Origin: Phaseolibacter flectens ATCC 12775 | GTDB taxonomy: Bacteria; Pseudomonadota; Gammaproteobacteria; Enterobacterales; Enterobacteriaceae | Direction of reading: 5' to 3' | Assembly (NCBI RefSeq): GCF_000518745.1 | Contig: NZ_JAEE01000008.1 | Coordinates: forward strand, 1-64,000 | Length of the DNA stretch: 64,000 nt | In this document: in pieces, positions 26,327 to 38,034 of the stretch | How the letters are laid out: every line of letters begins with the position of its first letter | Numbering within the stretch: the stretch's first letter is position 1 | Translations under genes and position numbers: made by a program | Notes under the pieces: generated by a model | What the model was told of the DNA's origin: nothing | The model's database searches: none | What the model saw: the letters and a program-made list of their open reading frames with translations, nothing else

Positions 26327-28027
26327 TCACGCGCTTAAAAGGCAATTTAATTGATCTTTCAACCATAACTCTTTACAGCGACGGCGTTGCACTTTGCCGC
26401 TGGTTGTTCTTGGCAATGTGCCTCGAGGAATAATCTCGATACAATGGATCGCGGCTTCAAAATAGCGACTGCTTGAGAATTTGGCTTGGGTGATTATTTC
26501 TTGCAGTTGTGGTTGAGTCAGGCCATGCCTTTTATCAATTTCTTGAATAATGACAATTTTTTCACGCCCTTCAGTTTCAACAGAAAAGGCCGCAGCCATA
26601 CCTGATGCGAAATGTGATGACAGGTTTTTCAGATATTGTTCAATATCCTGAGGATAAATATTACGTCCATTAATAATAATGAGATCTTTCAGTCGTCCTG
26701 TAATAAATAGCTCACCTTGGTGTAAGAAACCCATATCACCGGTACGCAGATAGTGCTTACCATCGGTGGGATTCAGTTCAGCATGGAAAGTCTCCTTGGT
26801 TAATTGATCTTTGCCCCAATATCCTTGAGCAACACTCTCACCGTGGACCCATATCTCGCCGACCTGATCATCTTGAAGTGGACAATGGGTTTCAGGGTTG
26901 ACGGCCAAGACATCCAGCTTATGAGCTTGACCTGAGCTAATTAAGGTTTGGCCGCTGGCAGGAGCGACCCGATCAAACACGACGTGGTTGTTTGCCAGTT
27001 TTTCCCGATCAACTTCGAGGGTTTTACAGGCAACACTTGGGGTGCCACCGCTGACAAAGAGTGTTGCCTCTGCCATACCATAGCAGGGGTAGAAACTTTG
27101 ATACTGAAAACCAGAGGTAGCAAAACGCTCAGCAAATTGCTGCAAGCTCCGTGCTTTGATTGGCTCCGAGCCATTAAAACAAGTTTTAAGTGTAGACAGA
27201 TCGAGTCCGATCAGCTGCTGATCATTGGCTTTTTCGACACAGTAATCAAAGCAAAAATTGGGGCCTCCTGAGGTGGTAATACCATAACGGCTGATTATTT
27301 TTAACCAGTTCATGGGATGTTTCACGAAGGCCACAGGAGACATTAATATTAATGATGCACCGACATACAAAGATTGAATGATCAAGCCAATCAACCCCAT
27401 ATCATGGTAGAACGGTAGCCAACCCCCAATGATATCCTCAGCTTTGTTCTGGTATTTCTCTTTGATGATAAGGCTATTATGCGCAATGTTACCGTGACTG
27501 ACCATGACCCCTTTGGGGTCACCCGTTGACCCCGAGGTGTATTGTAAAAAAGCCAAGTCTTGAGGATACAGGGGGGTTTCGCTCCAAGGATGTTGGCCGC
27601 TTAAGTTATCAGAGGCAAGGCAAGGCAAGGCATGATAAGGGGTCTGAGCCAACCACTCGCTCACCTCAGCTTGGACTTTCTCGCTGGTTAAAATAAGGCT
27701 CACGTTGGCATCGTCCAAGATATGCTGGATACGATGAAAATGCGGTGATTTTCTCGTATATAACGTCATAGGAACGGCGACTAATCCTGCAAACTGGCAG
27801 GCCATAAAAGCAATAATAAATTCCATTCCTGTACGATATAACAATAATGCACGATCACCTTTATGGAAATATTGTTTTAAATAAGCCGCCAACAGAATAA
27901 TTCTTTGTTGTAATTGCTGATAAGTCAGGCGGTCCATTTCTTCACCACGATCATTAATCATCAGGACCGCCAGTTTATCTGCATGAATATTTGCGTTGTG
28001 ATTAAAATGTTCTACAATATTTTCCAT
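26327..28027 (-). CDS. fatty acyl-AMP ligase (FAAL)
   Basis: A 566-residue adenylate-forming enzyme. The ATP-binding motif FLQYTSGSTGDPKGV is at residues 160-174, FHDMG-type YHDMGLIG follows, the adenylate motif is YLRTGDMGF, and LIINGRNIYPQDIE and RTTSGKVQRRR mark the C-terminal subdomain. YHDMGLIG and NGRNIYPQDIE are characteristic of FAALs, which make acyl-AMP and pass it to an ACP rather than CoA. It is the first gene of the operon, preceded by AGGA, and selects the starter fatty acid. Downstream ACP (22571-22834) is the presumed acceptor. Confidence 0.93.
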   Translation of the reverse strand: MENIVEHFNHNANIHADKLAVLMINDRGEEMDRLTYQQLQQRIILLAAYLKQYFHKGDRALLLYRTGMEFIIAFMACQFAGLVAVPMTLYTRKSPHFHRIQHILDDANVSLILTSEKVQAEVSEWLAQTPYHALPCLASDNLSGQHPWSETPLYPQDLAFLQYTSGSTGDPKGVMVSHGNIAHNSLIIKEKYQNKAEDIIGGWLPFYHDMGLIGLIIQSLYVGASLILMSPVAFVKHPMNWLKIISRYGITTSGGPNFCFDYCVEKANDQQLIGLDLSTLKTCFNGSEPIKARSLQQFAERFATSGFQYQSFYPCYGMAEATLFVSGGTPSVACKTLEVDREKLANNHVVFDRVAPASGQTLISSGQAHKLDVLAVNPETHCPLQDDQVGEIWVHGESVAQGYWGKDQLTKETFHAELNPTDGKHYLRTGDMGFLHQGELFITGRLKDLIIINGRNIYPQDIEQYLKNLSSHFASGMAAAFSVETEGREKIVIIQEIDKRHGLTQPQLQEIITQAKFSSSRYFEAAIHCIEIIPRGTLPRTTSGKVQRRRCKELWLKDQLNCLLSA

Positions 28028-28166
28028 TTTAACTTCCTGATTTTAAAAAATAAAAATCAATAAATAATGCATTTTCATATACGTTATTTAATGTATGTAT
28101 GAAATTTTAATTTTGTAATTTCATCGCTCTAATTATTTTTCTTGGTAAGGGCGTAATTTTTTTAGG

Positions 28167-28172
28167 ATTATA
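28167..28172 (-). promoter_or_regulatory. candidate -10 element of the tetronate operon
   Basis: TATAAT on the minus strand, about 140 bases before the FAAL start and about 50 bases downstream of the lux box. No good -35 hexamer lies 16-18 bases upstream, as expected for an activator-dependent promoter. Start site unproven. Confidence 0.4.
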
Positions 28173-28210
28173 AATAAAGTATTTAATCTGAGAAGTCTGA
28201 TTAACTATTT

Positions 28211-28230
28211 TCCTGTCATATCAGACAGGT
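28211..28230. promoter_or_regulatory. lux box upstream of the tetronate operon
   Basis: TCCTGTCATATCAGACAGGT is a 20-bp dyad with half-sites CCTGT and ACAGG separated by eight bases. It matches the Vibrio fischeri lux box (ACCTGT-N8-ACAGGT) at 11 of the 12 outer positions. It lies 184 bases upstream of the FAAL start codon, in the only promoter region of the operon, and the cluster encodes its own LuxR solo. Confidence 0.78.
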
Positions 28231-28456
28231 TTTTATGATTGCGCGATATACAGAGATAAAATAAAATTGTTAATATATCGGATTTTATTTTATCTATAGA
28301 TGGATAATGCAATTGAATTATAATTTACCTTATGAAATGTTCTTCATTGGTTAAATTTCAGCTTGGAATTTTTTTTATTCAAAATGAATGAGTATTATAA
28401 ATAATAGAATAGCGCAGTATGAAATATTCACCTTCATTATTGAGATGCAGGGTGAG

Positions 28457-28481
28457 AATACTGTAAATGTCTTACAGTATT
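28457..28481. promoter_or_regulatory. perfect 10-bp inverted repeat
   Basis: AATACTGTAA and TTACAGTATT flank ATGTC. There is no T-tract on either side, so it is more likely an operator than a terminator. It lies about 430 bases upstream of FAAL and 120 bases beyond the fis terminator. The inner CTGT/ACAG spacing is nine, one more than in a standard lux box. Confidence 0.6.
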
Positions 28482-28601
28482 AAAAGGGTATTTCTCACTC
28501 AGAAAGTGGGAGCAGGCAGGATGAGTTTAAAATGGGATCTTTATAGGAAAAAAATGGAGTATATGGAGTACAGAAGTAAAGTAGAGGCAGTCCTCAATAT
28601 A

Positions 28602-28631
28602 AAAGGCACAGTCTTGAGGGATCGTGCCTTT
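28602..28631 (-). terminator. fis intrinsic terminator
   Basis: AAAGGCAC and GTGCCTTT form an 8-bp stem around a 14-base loop, followed on the minus strand by TTAT. It begins 26 bases after the fis stop codon. Confidence 0.75.
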
Positions 28632-28656
28632 CTTTTGAATCAGTTACGAATGAAGA

Positions 28657-28953
28657 TTAGTTCATGCCGTATTTTTTTAATTTCTTACGAAGTGTACCAC
28701 GGTTGATACCCATCATCAGCGCAGCGCGTGTTTGATTACCACGAGTGTACTGCATTACCATGTCCAACAAAGGCTGTTCAACTTCAGCCAGTACCAGCTC
28801 GTACAGTTCATTAACGTCCTGACCATTAAGCTGTGAAAAATAATTTTTCAGTGCCTGTTTTACAGAATCACGCAGGGGTTTTTGCGTGACCTGGTCTTGT
28901 GAATTGACTGTTGCTACTGTTAATACGTCAGAATTTACGCGTTGTTCGAACAT
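28657..28953 (-). CDS. fis: DNA-binding nucleoid protein Fis
   Basis: A 98-residue protein nearly identical to E. coli Fis: flexible N-terminal arm ([17 protein letters not shown]), dimer helices, and the C-terminal helix-turn-helix [27 protein letters not shown]. Fis bends DNA, activates rRNA and tRNA promoters and shapes the nucleoid in rapid growth. It follows dusB by 23 bp in the conserved dusB-fis operon and relies on the dusB promoter. Confidence 0.99.
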   Translation of the reverse strand: MFEQRVNSDVLTVATVNSQDQVTQKPLRDSVKQALKNYFSQLNGQDVNELYELVLAEVEQPLLDMVMQYTRGNQTRAALMMGINRGTLRKKLKKYGMN

Positions 28954-28976
28954 AGTTCTTTAAGCTCTTTTTACAT

Positions 28977-29942
28977 TTATAGCAGATTTTCGAAGTATGC
29001 TTCCAACGCGTCCAGTTGTTCACTGGGATCCTCTATCGCGTTGAATGAGCGCCGAAACTGGACATCAGGTGCATGTTCCTCGAGGTACCAAGCAACATGT
29101 TTACGGGCAATACGATATCCTTTTGCACCGCCATAAAAGCGATGCAGTGCACGTATATGACCAATAAGCATTGCTTTCACCTCAGCGAACGGCTTGGGTG
29201 CAAGCGTTTCACCCGTGTCCAGGTAATGCTGGATTTCCCGGAAGATCCATGGTCTTCCCTGAGCTGCACGTCCTATCATCAGAGCATCCGCTCCAGTGTA
29301 GTCCAGTACTGCTCTGGCTTTATGCGGGGTAGTAATATCACCATTCGCGATAATCGGAATCGTGACGTTATGCTTCACGGCGCGAATGCTATCGTATTCG
29401 GCCTCACCATTAAATAGACATGTGCGAGTACGTCCATGGATCGTGAGTGCCTGTATACCACAATCTTCGGCCAGTTGGGCAATTTCTACACAATTGCGAT
29501 TGTCAGTATTCCACCCAGTACGAATTTTAAGGGTTATCGGTACATCAACACTGTTTACGACTGCACGCAGTATTGATTCTACGAGTTCTGGATACTGAAG
29601 TAGCGCAGAACCTGCCATTTTTCGATTTACCTTTTTAGCAGGACAACCCATATTAATATCAATAATTTGTGCACCAGATTCCACATTGATTCTGGCCGCC
29701 GCCGCCATTGCATCAGGGTCACTTCCGGCAATCTGTACTGAGCGAATACCCGGTTCATCACTATGTACCATTCTCAGACGAGATTTATCACTCGACCATA
29801 CCTGCGGATTTGATGACAACATTTCAGACACTGTCATACCAGCACCTTGCTGGTAGCAGAGTGTTCGGAATGGTCGATCAGTAATGCCAGCCATAGGCGC
29901 AGCAATTAATCTATTCCGTAGTTGGTAGGGACCAATGCGCAT
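28977..29942 (-). CDS. dusB: tRNA-dihydrouridine synthase B
   Basis: A 321-residue FMN TIM-barrel enzyme that reduces uridine to dihydrouridine in the tRNA D-loop. Landmarks: [15 protein letters not shown] at the FMN site, [16 protein letters not shown] with the catalytic Cys, [15 protein letters not shown] and [16 protein letters not shown]. It is the first gene of the dusB-fis operon, transcribed from the stringently controlled promoter just upstream. Confidence 0.98.
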   Translation of the reverse strand: MRIGPYQLRNRLIAAPMAGITDRPFRTLCYQQGAGMTVSEMLSSNPQVWSSDKSRLRMVHSDEPGIRSVQIAGSDPDAMAAAARINVESGAQIIDINMGCPAKKVNRKMAGSALLQYPELVESILRAVVNSVDVPITLKIRTGWNTDNRNCVEIAQLAEDCGIQALTIHGRTRTCLFNGEAEYDSIRAVKHNVTIPIIANGDITTPHKARAVLDYTGADALMIGRAAQGRPWIFREIQHYLDTGETLAPKPFAEVKAMLIGHIRALHRFYGGAKGYRIARKHVAWYLEEHAPDVQFRRSFNAIEDPSEQLDALEAYFENLL

Positions 29943-29972
29943 GAGATAGAGTTGACCTTATACGTTCGCAAG

Positions 29973-30008
29973 GCGGCGTATATTACGCATTTTTTTGCAA
30001 AGATGAAA
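29973..30008 (-). promoter_or_regulatory. dusB-fis promoter with GC-rich discriminator
   Basis: On the minus strand TTTCAT (30008-30003) and TAATAT (29985-29980) are separated by exactly 17 bases, followed by the GC-rich discriminator ACGCCGCC. This matches the E. coli fis promoter as known, which is repressed by ppGpp/DksA and autoregulated by Fis. Confidence 0.85.
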
Positions 30009-30387
30009 GGCCAAACTTTGAACAATTTGAGGTTGCTGGCTTTTTTTCTTATTTAAAGAGGATCAAAAATAGCAATAAACTGATATTTACCAATTAGTTA
30101 TCTATTTTTTTCATTTTTATTACTGGCGTTCGATTATTTAAAAGTCACTCAATGTGATAACGAGTCTGAATATCTTTTTGCTCTGTATTATCTTGACTGT
30201 AAAGTAATTTTTTCTCAGTATCGCGGTTTACGCTGAACAAAAAGTAGCTATTTGGGTCAGCATTGCGGCGGTATCATGGAGGCGCAATCCGCTTATTTTT
30301 GCCGTCGTGTGGGGAGGACTACGAATGGCGGCTTGCGTTACCGGCAAGAGGCAACGCAAGAACTTTAAATGCGGCAAGGCAACGCGC
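30009..30387. other. intergenic region between prmA and dusB
   Basis: The part near 30010-30150 is the AT-rich Fis/IHF-binding upstream region expected of the fis promoter. The remainder is the 3' flank of prmA; no gene or clear terminator is visible. Confidence 0.4.
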
Positions 30388-31269
30388 TTAACGCTTTCTG
30401 CCGGTAATGCGGCACCACTCTTCTTTTTCGACAACAGCATCCAGCTGGTATTGCTCTGTATAAGCCTTTAAAACAGAATCGGCTTGGCTGGCTAGGATGC
30501 CTGATAGCCCTAATAGCCCCTGATCTTTAGCCAACTGATTAATGACTGGTGCCAGCTCACGGAGTGGGCCTGCCAGTATATTAGCCACCACAACGTCCGC
30601 TGTGATTTTTTCAGGTTGTTGATGGGGTAAGTACAATTCGAGCTGTTCAGAAACGCCATTACGTTCAGCATTATCTCGACTGGCTTGGATCGCTTGGGGA
30701 TCAATATCAATACCGATCGCCTTAGTTGCCCCTAACTTCAAAGCAGCAATGGCCAAAATACCGGAACCACAACCAAAATCGATAATGGTTTTACCTTGTA
30801 AATCAAGACTGTCTAACCAACTCAGACATAAAGCCGTGGTGGGATGGGTTCCGGTACCAAAAGCAAGCCCCGGATCGAGCATCACATTTACCGCGTTAGG
30901 ATCGGGGATCGGTTTCCAACTGGGGCAAATCCAAAGTCGCTTACCGAACTGCATCGGATGAAAATTATCCATCCATTCCCGCGCCCAGTCTTTATCTTCA
31001 ATTTGCTCAATCTTATAGTGAAAATTGTCCGTAAGCAGAGGATGTTCGGCTAACTGAGTGATGATAGGCGACATGTCAGTCTTGGCATCGAATAAGGCAA
31101 TCACATCGGTATCGCCCCACAAACGGGTCTCGCCAGGTAAAGGTTCATACACCGGATTGTCGTGGGTATCTTGGAAAGTGACGGAGACGGAACCCAATTC
31201 CATGAGAGTGTCACTTAATGGTTCGGCATAATTGCCTGAGGTATTTATTTTTATCTGAATCCAAGGCAT
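30388..31269 (-). CDS. prmA: ribosomal protein L11 methyltransferase
   Basis: A 293-residue SAM-dependent methyltransferase, the same length as E. coli PrmA, that trimethylates L11. N-terminal substrate domain [12 protein letters not shown]..., catalytic domain with [14 protein letters not shown], the SAM loop [19 protein letters not shown] and the N(I/P)LAGPL motif [10 protein letters not shown]. The start at 31269 matches the family N-terminus and has AAGAGA upstream; the frame extends 27 codons further without support. Gene order prmA-dusB-fis is conserved. Confidence 0.97.
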   Translation of the reverse strand: MPWIQIKINTSGNYAEPLSDTLMELGSVSVTFQDTHDNPVYEPLPGETRLWGDTDVIALFDAKTDMSPIITQLAEHPLLTDNFHYKIEQIEDKDWAREWMDNFHPMQFGKRLWICPSWKPIPDPNAVNVMLDPGLAFGTGTHPTTALCLSWLDSLDLQGKTIIDFGCGSGILAIAALKLGATKAIGIDIDPQAIQASRDNAERNGVSEQLELYLPHQQPEKITADVVVANILAGPLRELAPVINQLAKDQGLLGLSGILASQADSVLKAYTEQYQLDAVVEKEEWCRITGRKR

Positions 31270-31338
31270 AACGATCTCTTGATTTTCGTTTTTGATGATC
31301 CGTAATGTAGCTGGATCAGCCAGACATTGTATAGAAAA

Positions 31339-31359
31339 AAGGCCGGACAAGCCGGCCTT
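31339..31359 (-). terminator. accC intrinsic terminator
   Basis: On the minus strand AAGGCCGG-CTTGT-CCGGCC is followed by a run of at least six T. It lies 29 bases after the accC stop. Confidence 0.92.
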
Positions 31360-31387
31360 GATGAACAGGTTGTTTGCTACTCTTTAC

Positions 31388-32731
31388 TTATTGCAGACCG
31401 AGTTTCTTTTCCAGATAGTGGATATTTGTTCCACCTTGTTGGAAATGTTCGTCGTTCATAATGGTACACTGCAACTCAATATTGGTTTTAATACCATCAA
31501 TCACCAGCTCTGATAGCGCATTTTTCATGCGAGCAATCGCAACTTCACGGGTATCACCGTAAGTGATGAGTTTACCAATCATTGAATCGTAATGAGGGGG
31601 GACGGTATAGCCTGAGTAAATATGAGATTCCCAACGAACCCCGAAGCCACCAGGTGCATGGAAACGCGTAATTTTACCTGGGCTTGGAATGAATTTATGC
31701 GGATCTTCGGCATTGATACGGCACTCAATGGCATGGCCACGAATTTGCACTTGGTTTTGGTTGATGGAAAGCGGGGCACCTGCGGCAACCAATAATTGTT
31801 CTTTAATCAGATCCACCCCGGTGATCATTTCTGTCACCGGATGTTCAACTTGAATCCGGGTATTCATTTCGATGAAATAGAACTCACCGTTTTCGAATAA
31901 GAACTCAAAGGTCCCAGCTCCACGATAACCAATATCAATACAGGCTTTAGCACAACGTTCACCGATAAACTTACGCTGTTCAGCATTAAGTCCTGGTGCT
32001 GGTGCTTCTTCGACGACTTTCTGATGACGACGTTGCATTGAACAATCACGTTCAGCCAGATAGATCGCATTACCGTGACTGTCTGCCATCACTTGGATCT
32101 CGATATGGCGAGGATTTTCCAGATACTTCTCCATGTAGACCATATCGTTATTGAAGGCAGCTTTGGCTTCGGCGCGCGTCATTTTAATCGAGGTATCCAG
32201 ATCTTTATCTGAGCGTACGACGCGCATACCACGTCCACCGCCACCGCCAGAGGCTTTGATGATAATCGGATAGCCAATACGCTGAGCAATCTGCCGATTT
32301 TTATCCATATCGTCGCCCAAAGGGCCATCCGATCCTGGAACGCAAGGCACGCCTGCTTTTTTCATGGCGTGGATCGCAGAGACTTTATCCCCCATCAAAC
32401 GGATGGTTTCTGCTTTCGGACCAATAAAAATAAATCCAGATTGCTCGACCTGTTCCGCAAAGTCTGCATTTTCTGACAGAAAGCCGTACCCAGGATGTAT
32501 TGCATCTGAGCCGGTAATTTCAGCAGCAGAGATTAACGCAGGAATATTCAGGTAACTTTTAACGGAAGGCGCAGGCCCAATACAGATCGTTTCATCAGCC
32601 AACAGAACATGTTTTAAATCACGATCGGCAGTGGAATGGACGGCAACAGTCTTGATGCCCAATTCTTTACAGGCACGTAAGATCCGCAGAGCAATTTCAC
32701 CACGGTTGGCGATAACAATTTTTTCCAGCAT
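31388..32731 (-). CDS. accC: acetyl-CoA carboxylase, biotin carboxylase subunit
   Basis: A 447-residue ATP-grasp enzyme that carboxylates biotin on AccB. Landmarks: [20 protein letters not shown] at the N-terminus, [14 protein letters not shown], the glycine loop [27 protein letters not shown], and [16 protein letters not shown] at the active site. Length and order match E. coli. With accB it supplies malonyl-CoA, the extender for fatty acids and for the PKS in this window. Confidence 0.99.
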   Translation of the reverse strand: MLEKIVIANRGEIALRILRACKELGIKTVAVHSTADRDLKHVLLADETICIGPAPSVKSYLNIPALISAAEITGSDAIHPGYGFLSENADFAEQVEQSGFIFIGPKAETIRLMGDKVSAIHAMKKAGVPCVPGSDGPLGDDMDKNRQIAQRIGYPIIIKASGGGGGRGMRVVRSDKDLDTSIKMTRAEAKAAFNNDMVYMEKYLENPRHIEIQVMADSHGNAIYLAERDCSMQRRHQKVVEEAPAPGLNAEQRKFIGERCAKACIDIGYRGAGTFEFLFENGEFYFIEMNTRIQVEHPVTEMITGVDLIKEQLLVAAGAPLSINQNQVQIRGHAIECRINAEDPHKFIPSPGKITRFHAPGGFGVRWESHIYSGYTVPPHYDSMIGKLITYGDTREVAIARMKNALSELVIDGIKTNIELQCTIMNDEHFQQGGTNIHYLEKKLGLQ

Positions 32732-32742
32732 AAGATGCCTCG

Positions 32743-33207
32743 TTATTCGATGACGATCAGAGGCTCGTCAAATTCTACAGGTTGGCCATTTTCAATCAGA
32801 ATCGCTTTTACAACGCCGGCTTTGTCTGCTTCAATTTGGTTCATCATTTTCATTGCTTCAACGATGCACAGGGTATCACCAACGTTCACTTTCTGACCGA
32901 CTTCGACATAGGGTTTTGCATCAGGGCTTGGGGTACGATAGAAGGTGCCGACCATGGGTGAACGAACATGATGACCGATCACTTCAGTACTTGCAGTAGC
33001 AGCAGGTGTCGCGCTGGCAACAGGGGCAGCAGGGGCAACAGGGGCAGCAGGTTGAGGTGTCGCATAAACCTGTTGCATCATGGGGTAGCCTTGATTCACA
33101 GGTGAACGACTGATACGTACTGATTCTTCACCTTCAGAGATTTCAATCTCAGCAATACCAGATTCTTCAACAAGTTCAATCAGTTTTTTTATCTTACGAA
33201 TATCCAT
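32743..33207 (-). CDS. accB: biotin carboxyl carrier protein
   Basis: A 154-residue carrier with the N-terminal [18 protein letters not shown] domain, a Pro/Ala linker (33000-33060) built from near-repeats encoding [11 protein letters not shown], and the C-terminal biotinyl domain with the thumb and [12 protein letters not shown], in which the Lys carries biotin. It precedes accC by 11 bp in the conserved accBC operon. Confidence 0.99.
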   Translation of the reverse strand: MDIRKIKKLIELVEESGIAEIEISEGEESVRISRSPVNQGYPMMQQVYATPQPAAPVAPAAPVASATPAATASTEVIGHHVRSPMVGTFYRTPSPDAKPYVEVGQKVNVGDTLCIVEAMKMMNQIEADKAGVVKAILIENGQPVEFDEPLIVIE

Positions 33208-33224
33208 GAGCTCGGTTCCGTACT

Positions 33225-33683
33225 CTATTTAAAATTTGAATGTGACAGACGCTGGAGCGCCGTTTTTAAAGCACAATAATATCCGTCAATACCCAGACCA
33301 CAAATGACACCACTTGCAATATCAGAAAGATATGAGTGATGACGAAAGGTTTCTCTGGCATGTATATTCGAAATATGTACCTCAATAAATGGAATATCCA
33401 CAGCAAGTAGTGCATCACGCAGTGCGATACTGCTATGAGTCAACGCCGCAGGATTTATGATAATATAATCAATATTACCCCTTGCTTGGTGGATTTGATC
33501 AATCAGCTCATGTTCAGCATTGGACTGAAAATGACTCAGTGCAGTGTTACCGAGTGCAGCCTGTTCAGTCAGGTCAGCAACGACACTGGCAAGGGACTGA
33601 TGACCGTATTTCTGAGGCTCTCTTGTTCCTAGTAAATTCAGGTTAGGGCCGTTTAAAAGTAAAATACGGAATTTATCAGACAT
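33225..33683 (-). CDS. aroQ: type II 3-dehydroquinate dehydratase
   Basis: A 152-residue type II dehydroquinase (shikimate pathway). Conserved segments: [20 protein letters not shown] with the catalytic Tyr, [30 protein letters not shown] and [18 protein letters not shown]. It precedes accB by 17 bp, an arrangement found in many gammaproteobacteria that have aroQ in addition to or instead of aroD. Confidence 0.97.
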   Translation of the reverse strand: MSDKFRILLLNGPNLNLLGTREPQKYGHQSLASVVADLTEQAALGNTALSHFQSNAEHELIDQIHQARGNIDYIIINPAALTHSSIALRDALLAVDIPFIEVHISNIHARETFRHHSYLSDIASGVICGLGIDGYYCALKTALQRLSHSNFK

Positions 33684-35705
<2,022 letters not shown>

Positions 35706-35852
35706 CCTGTGAACAGGCTGGTTGGCCTGTCATGTTGAGGTTTATTGTTAACCGATGGCTGAGCATTAAAGATAATGTAAACAAGCATTAGGGGTGTCTA
35801 TTGCGCACTGGCAATGCACTCCTTTCATTTTTTGAGGAACACTCCAGATTCT

Positions 35853-36923
35853 ATGAAGCTTATTTTTAGTCGTGCTCCTTCGCTACATCTTCGTCTGGTA
35901 CTTGCGGTAATGGCTGCTGTTGCAGTCATTATTGCCGATAGTCGAATCAGTTCCTTTCATGTTATCCGCAGTTACCTCGATACCACCGTCAGTCCATTTT
36001 ATTTTATTTCTGACTTACCTCGTCGTTTTTTGGATAACACGGCACAGCTATTCACTTCGCGCCATAATCTTGAACAAGAGAACGCCGATCTTAAGCATGA
36101 GTTATTGATTAAAAACAGTCAGCTGCAACTTTTTGGACAATATCGTCAGGAAAATATCAGATTACGTGAATTATTAGGATCACCGTTGCGTCAGGATGAA
36201 CATAAAATGGTCACCCAAGTCATATCGCAAGGCAATGATCCCTACTCAGAGCAGATTATCATTGATAAAGGCAGTAAAGATGGGGTTTATGAAGGCCAAC
36301 CTATCATCAGTGATAAAGGTGTCGTCGGACAGGTGGTTGCTGTCAGTCAACTCACCAGCCGAGTTTTACTGATTTGTGATAGTTCTCATGCTCTACCTGT
36401 GCAGATCCTGCGTAATGATACGAGGGCTATCGCGACAGGAAGCGGATGTGGTGAGGCATTACAAATCGATCATATCAGTGATAATGCCGACATTAAAAAA
36501 GGTGATGTCCTTGTGACCTCTGGACTCGGAGGCAAATTTCCTGAAGGCTATCCTGTTGGCACCGTCAGTTCGGTGGAAAGGGATACTGAGCGTGCGGTGA
36601 CGGTGATTAAAGCGCAACCCTCGGTGGAATTACAGCGCTTACGCTATTTATTGTTGTTATGGAATCGTCACCCGATTACTGATAATGCGCCCACGGTCAG
36701 TGAGGTACAAAACATTGCGAATGAGCGTTTATTGCACAGGATGCCTCAAGTGATTTCGAATACTGAGTCCATCAAGATGCCGACTCAATTCTCAGCTGTC
36801 GACTCAACAAAGTCCCGTTCATCGACTGGCAGTAAGCCCACGCCAGCCCACCCGATAGAGAAAAAGATGCATTTGCGTACTGAATCGGTACCTCAATCAA
36901 AATCTCAGTCTGGGAGAGAATGA
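35853..36923 (+). CDS. mreC: rod shape-determining protein MreC
   Basis: A bitopic periplasmic protein of 356 residues: cytoplasmic MKLIFSRAPS, one membrane segment (LVLAVMAAVAVIIA), a coiled coil (about 70-120, NLEQENADLKHELLIKN), then the beta-barrel core (RELLGSPLRQDEHKMVTQVI...). The C-terminal 70 residues are disordered and Ser/Pro/Lys-rich. The ATG at 35853 matches the family N-terminus; the frame extends 13 codons upstream. Its stop overlaps the mreD start as ATGA. Confidence 0.97.
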   Translation: MKLIFSRAPSLHLRLVLAVMAAVAVIIADSRISSFHVIRSYLDTTVSPFYFISDLPRRFLDNTAQLFTSRHNLEQENADLKHELLIKNSQLQLFGQYRQENIRLRELLGSPLRQDEHKMVTQVISQGNDPYSEQIIIDKGSKDGVYEGQPIISDKGVVGQVVAVSQLTSRVLLICDSSHALPVQILRNDTRAIATGSGCGEALQIDHISDNADIKKGDVLVTSGLGGKFPEGYPVGTVSSVERDTERAVTVIKAQPSVELQRLRYLLLLWNRHPITDNAPTVSEVQNIANERLLHRMPQVISNTESIKMPTQFSAVDSTKSRSSTGSKPTPAHPIEKKMHLRTESVPQSKSQSGRE

Positions 36924-37414
36924 TTTTGAAAGGCGTGGGGCTAAAGATCAGTTGGATTATTGGGTGCTCTTTTTTGATCGGTGGGATTTTAGAGGTGTTA
37001 CCTTGGCCAGTGCAGTATTATATGTTTCGTCCTTCATGGATTTTACTTATTTTATTCTACTGGATCATGGCGCTACCAAGACGGGTTAATGTTGGCTATA
37101 GCTTTTTTTTAGGTATGCTTGTTGATTTAATCTCAGGTAGCGTGCTGGGCGTGCGGGCACTGGCCTACAGTCTCGTCAGCTATCTGATTTTGTACCGTTC
37201 ACATCTCCTTAAAAATCTCGCCTTATGGCAACAAGCTGTGTTGGTCATGTTGTTTTCTGTCCTTGTCAATTTGCTGGTATTCTGGATTCGATTTATCCTC
37301 AATGACATTACGTTTCAACCAGAAATCTTTTGGGGACCGTTAATTGATGGTATTTTATGGCCATGGTTGTTTCTTTTACTAAGAAAGGTTCATCACAGTT
37401 TTCCCCAGCAATAA
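36920..37414 (+). CDS. mreD: rod shape-determining protein MreD
   Basis: A 164-residue inner-membrane protein with five to six predicted helices. PSWILLILFYWIMALPRRVNVG and GMLVDLISGSVLGVRALAYSL are typical of MreD, a partner of MreC and the RodA/PBP2 elongasome. Overlaps mreC by four bases. Confidence 0.97.
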   Translation: MILKGVGLKISWIIGCSFLIGGILEVLPWPVQYYMFRPSWILLILFYWIMALPRRVNVGYSFFLGMLVDLISGSVLGVRALAYSLVSYLILYRSHLLKNLALWQQAVLVMLFSVLVNLLVFWIRFILNDITFQPEIFWGPLIDGILWPWLFLLLRKVHHSFPQQ

Positions 37415-37425
37415 TTGAGAAAATA

Positions 37426-38034
37426 ATGGATATATTTTACCTCGCGTCTACTTCACCTCGCCGTGCAGAATTACTGCAACTTATGGGGTATGAATTTACT
37501 TGCCTTCGTCCTAATGTGATAGAACGCCGACACCACAATGAGCCGCTACCCCATTACGTGTTACGATTAGCTGAAGAAAAAGCCTTATCGGGTTTAAGCC
37601 AAATTTCAGTAATAGAGCAGCAGAGTGTCGTCTTAGGGGCAGATACGATTGTCTCATGGCAAGGTGAGGCATTAGAAAAACCGCAAAATAACGCCGAAGC
37701 TCAGGCGATGCTCAGTCGTTTATCTGGTCAGACTCACCAAGTCTTAACCGCCGTGGCGGTAGCTGGAAGTGCGGGTGTGGTTAAACGTTTAGTCACGACA
37801 GAGGTCACATTCATCGATTTAACTGCCCAGCAAATCCAGCATTATATTGAAACTGGGGAACCCATGGATAAAGCCGGATCTTATGGTATTCAAGGACGAG
37901 GCGGTGCTTTTGTTAGAAAGATCGATGGCAGCTATCATGCTGTTATGGGATTGCCTTTGGCTGAAACTGCTGAATTGATTGCAGATTATCACCAATTATC
38001 AGCCAGTCATAGTGAGATCCATTATGTCGGCTGA
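37426..38034 (+). CDS. yhdE: Maf-family nucleotide pyrophosphatase (YhdE)
   Basis: A 202-residue Maf protein that hydrolyses dTTP/UTP and modified nucleotides. Signatures: FYLASTSPRRAELLQLMG at the N-terminus, GADTIVSWQGEALEKPQ and AGSYGIQGRGGAFV. The ATG at 37426 matches the family start; the longer frame from 37357 overlaps mreD. Sits in the conserved mreBCD-yhdE-rng-yhdP order. Confidence 0.96.
   Translation: MDIFYLASTSPRRAELLQLMGYEFTCLRPNVIERRHHNEPLPHYVLRLAEEKALSGLSQISVIEQQSVVLGADTIVSWQGEALEKPQNNAEAQAMLSRLSGQTHQVLTAVAVAGSAGVVKRLVTTEVTFIDLTAQQIQHYIETGEPMDKAGSYGIQGRGGAFVRKIDGSYHAVMGLPLAETAELIADYHQLSASHSEIHYVG

Larger units (their letters stand above)
28028..28599. other. upstream region of the tetronate operon
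   Basis: An AT-rich, non-coding region between the FAAL gene and the fis terminator. It holds the lux box, a candidate -10 element and the 25-bp dyad described separately. Open frames here are short and unconvincing. Confidence 0.6.

Noticed and set aside
28467..28706. Plus-strand frame of 79 codons
   Set aside because: It runs through the fis terminator hairpin and into the fis gene on the opposite strand; basic, unrecognisable product.
33000..33060. Tandem GGGGCAGCA/GGGGCAACA repeats
   Set aside because: They encode the normal Ala/Pro linker of AccB and need no separate explanation.
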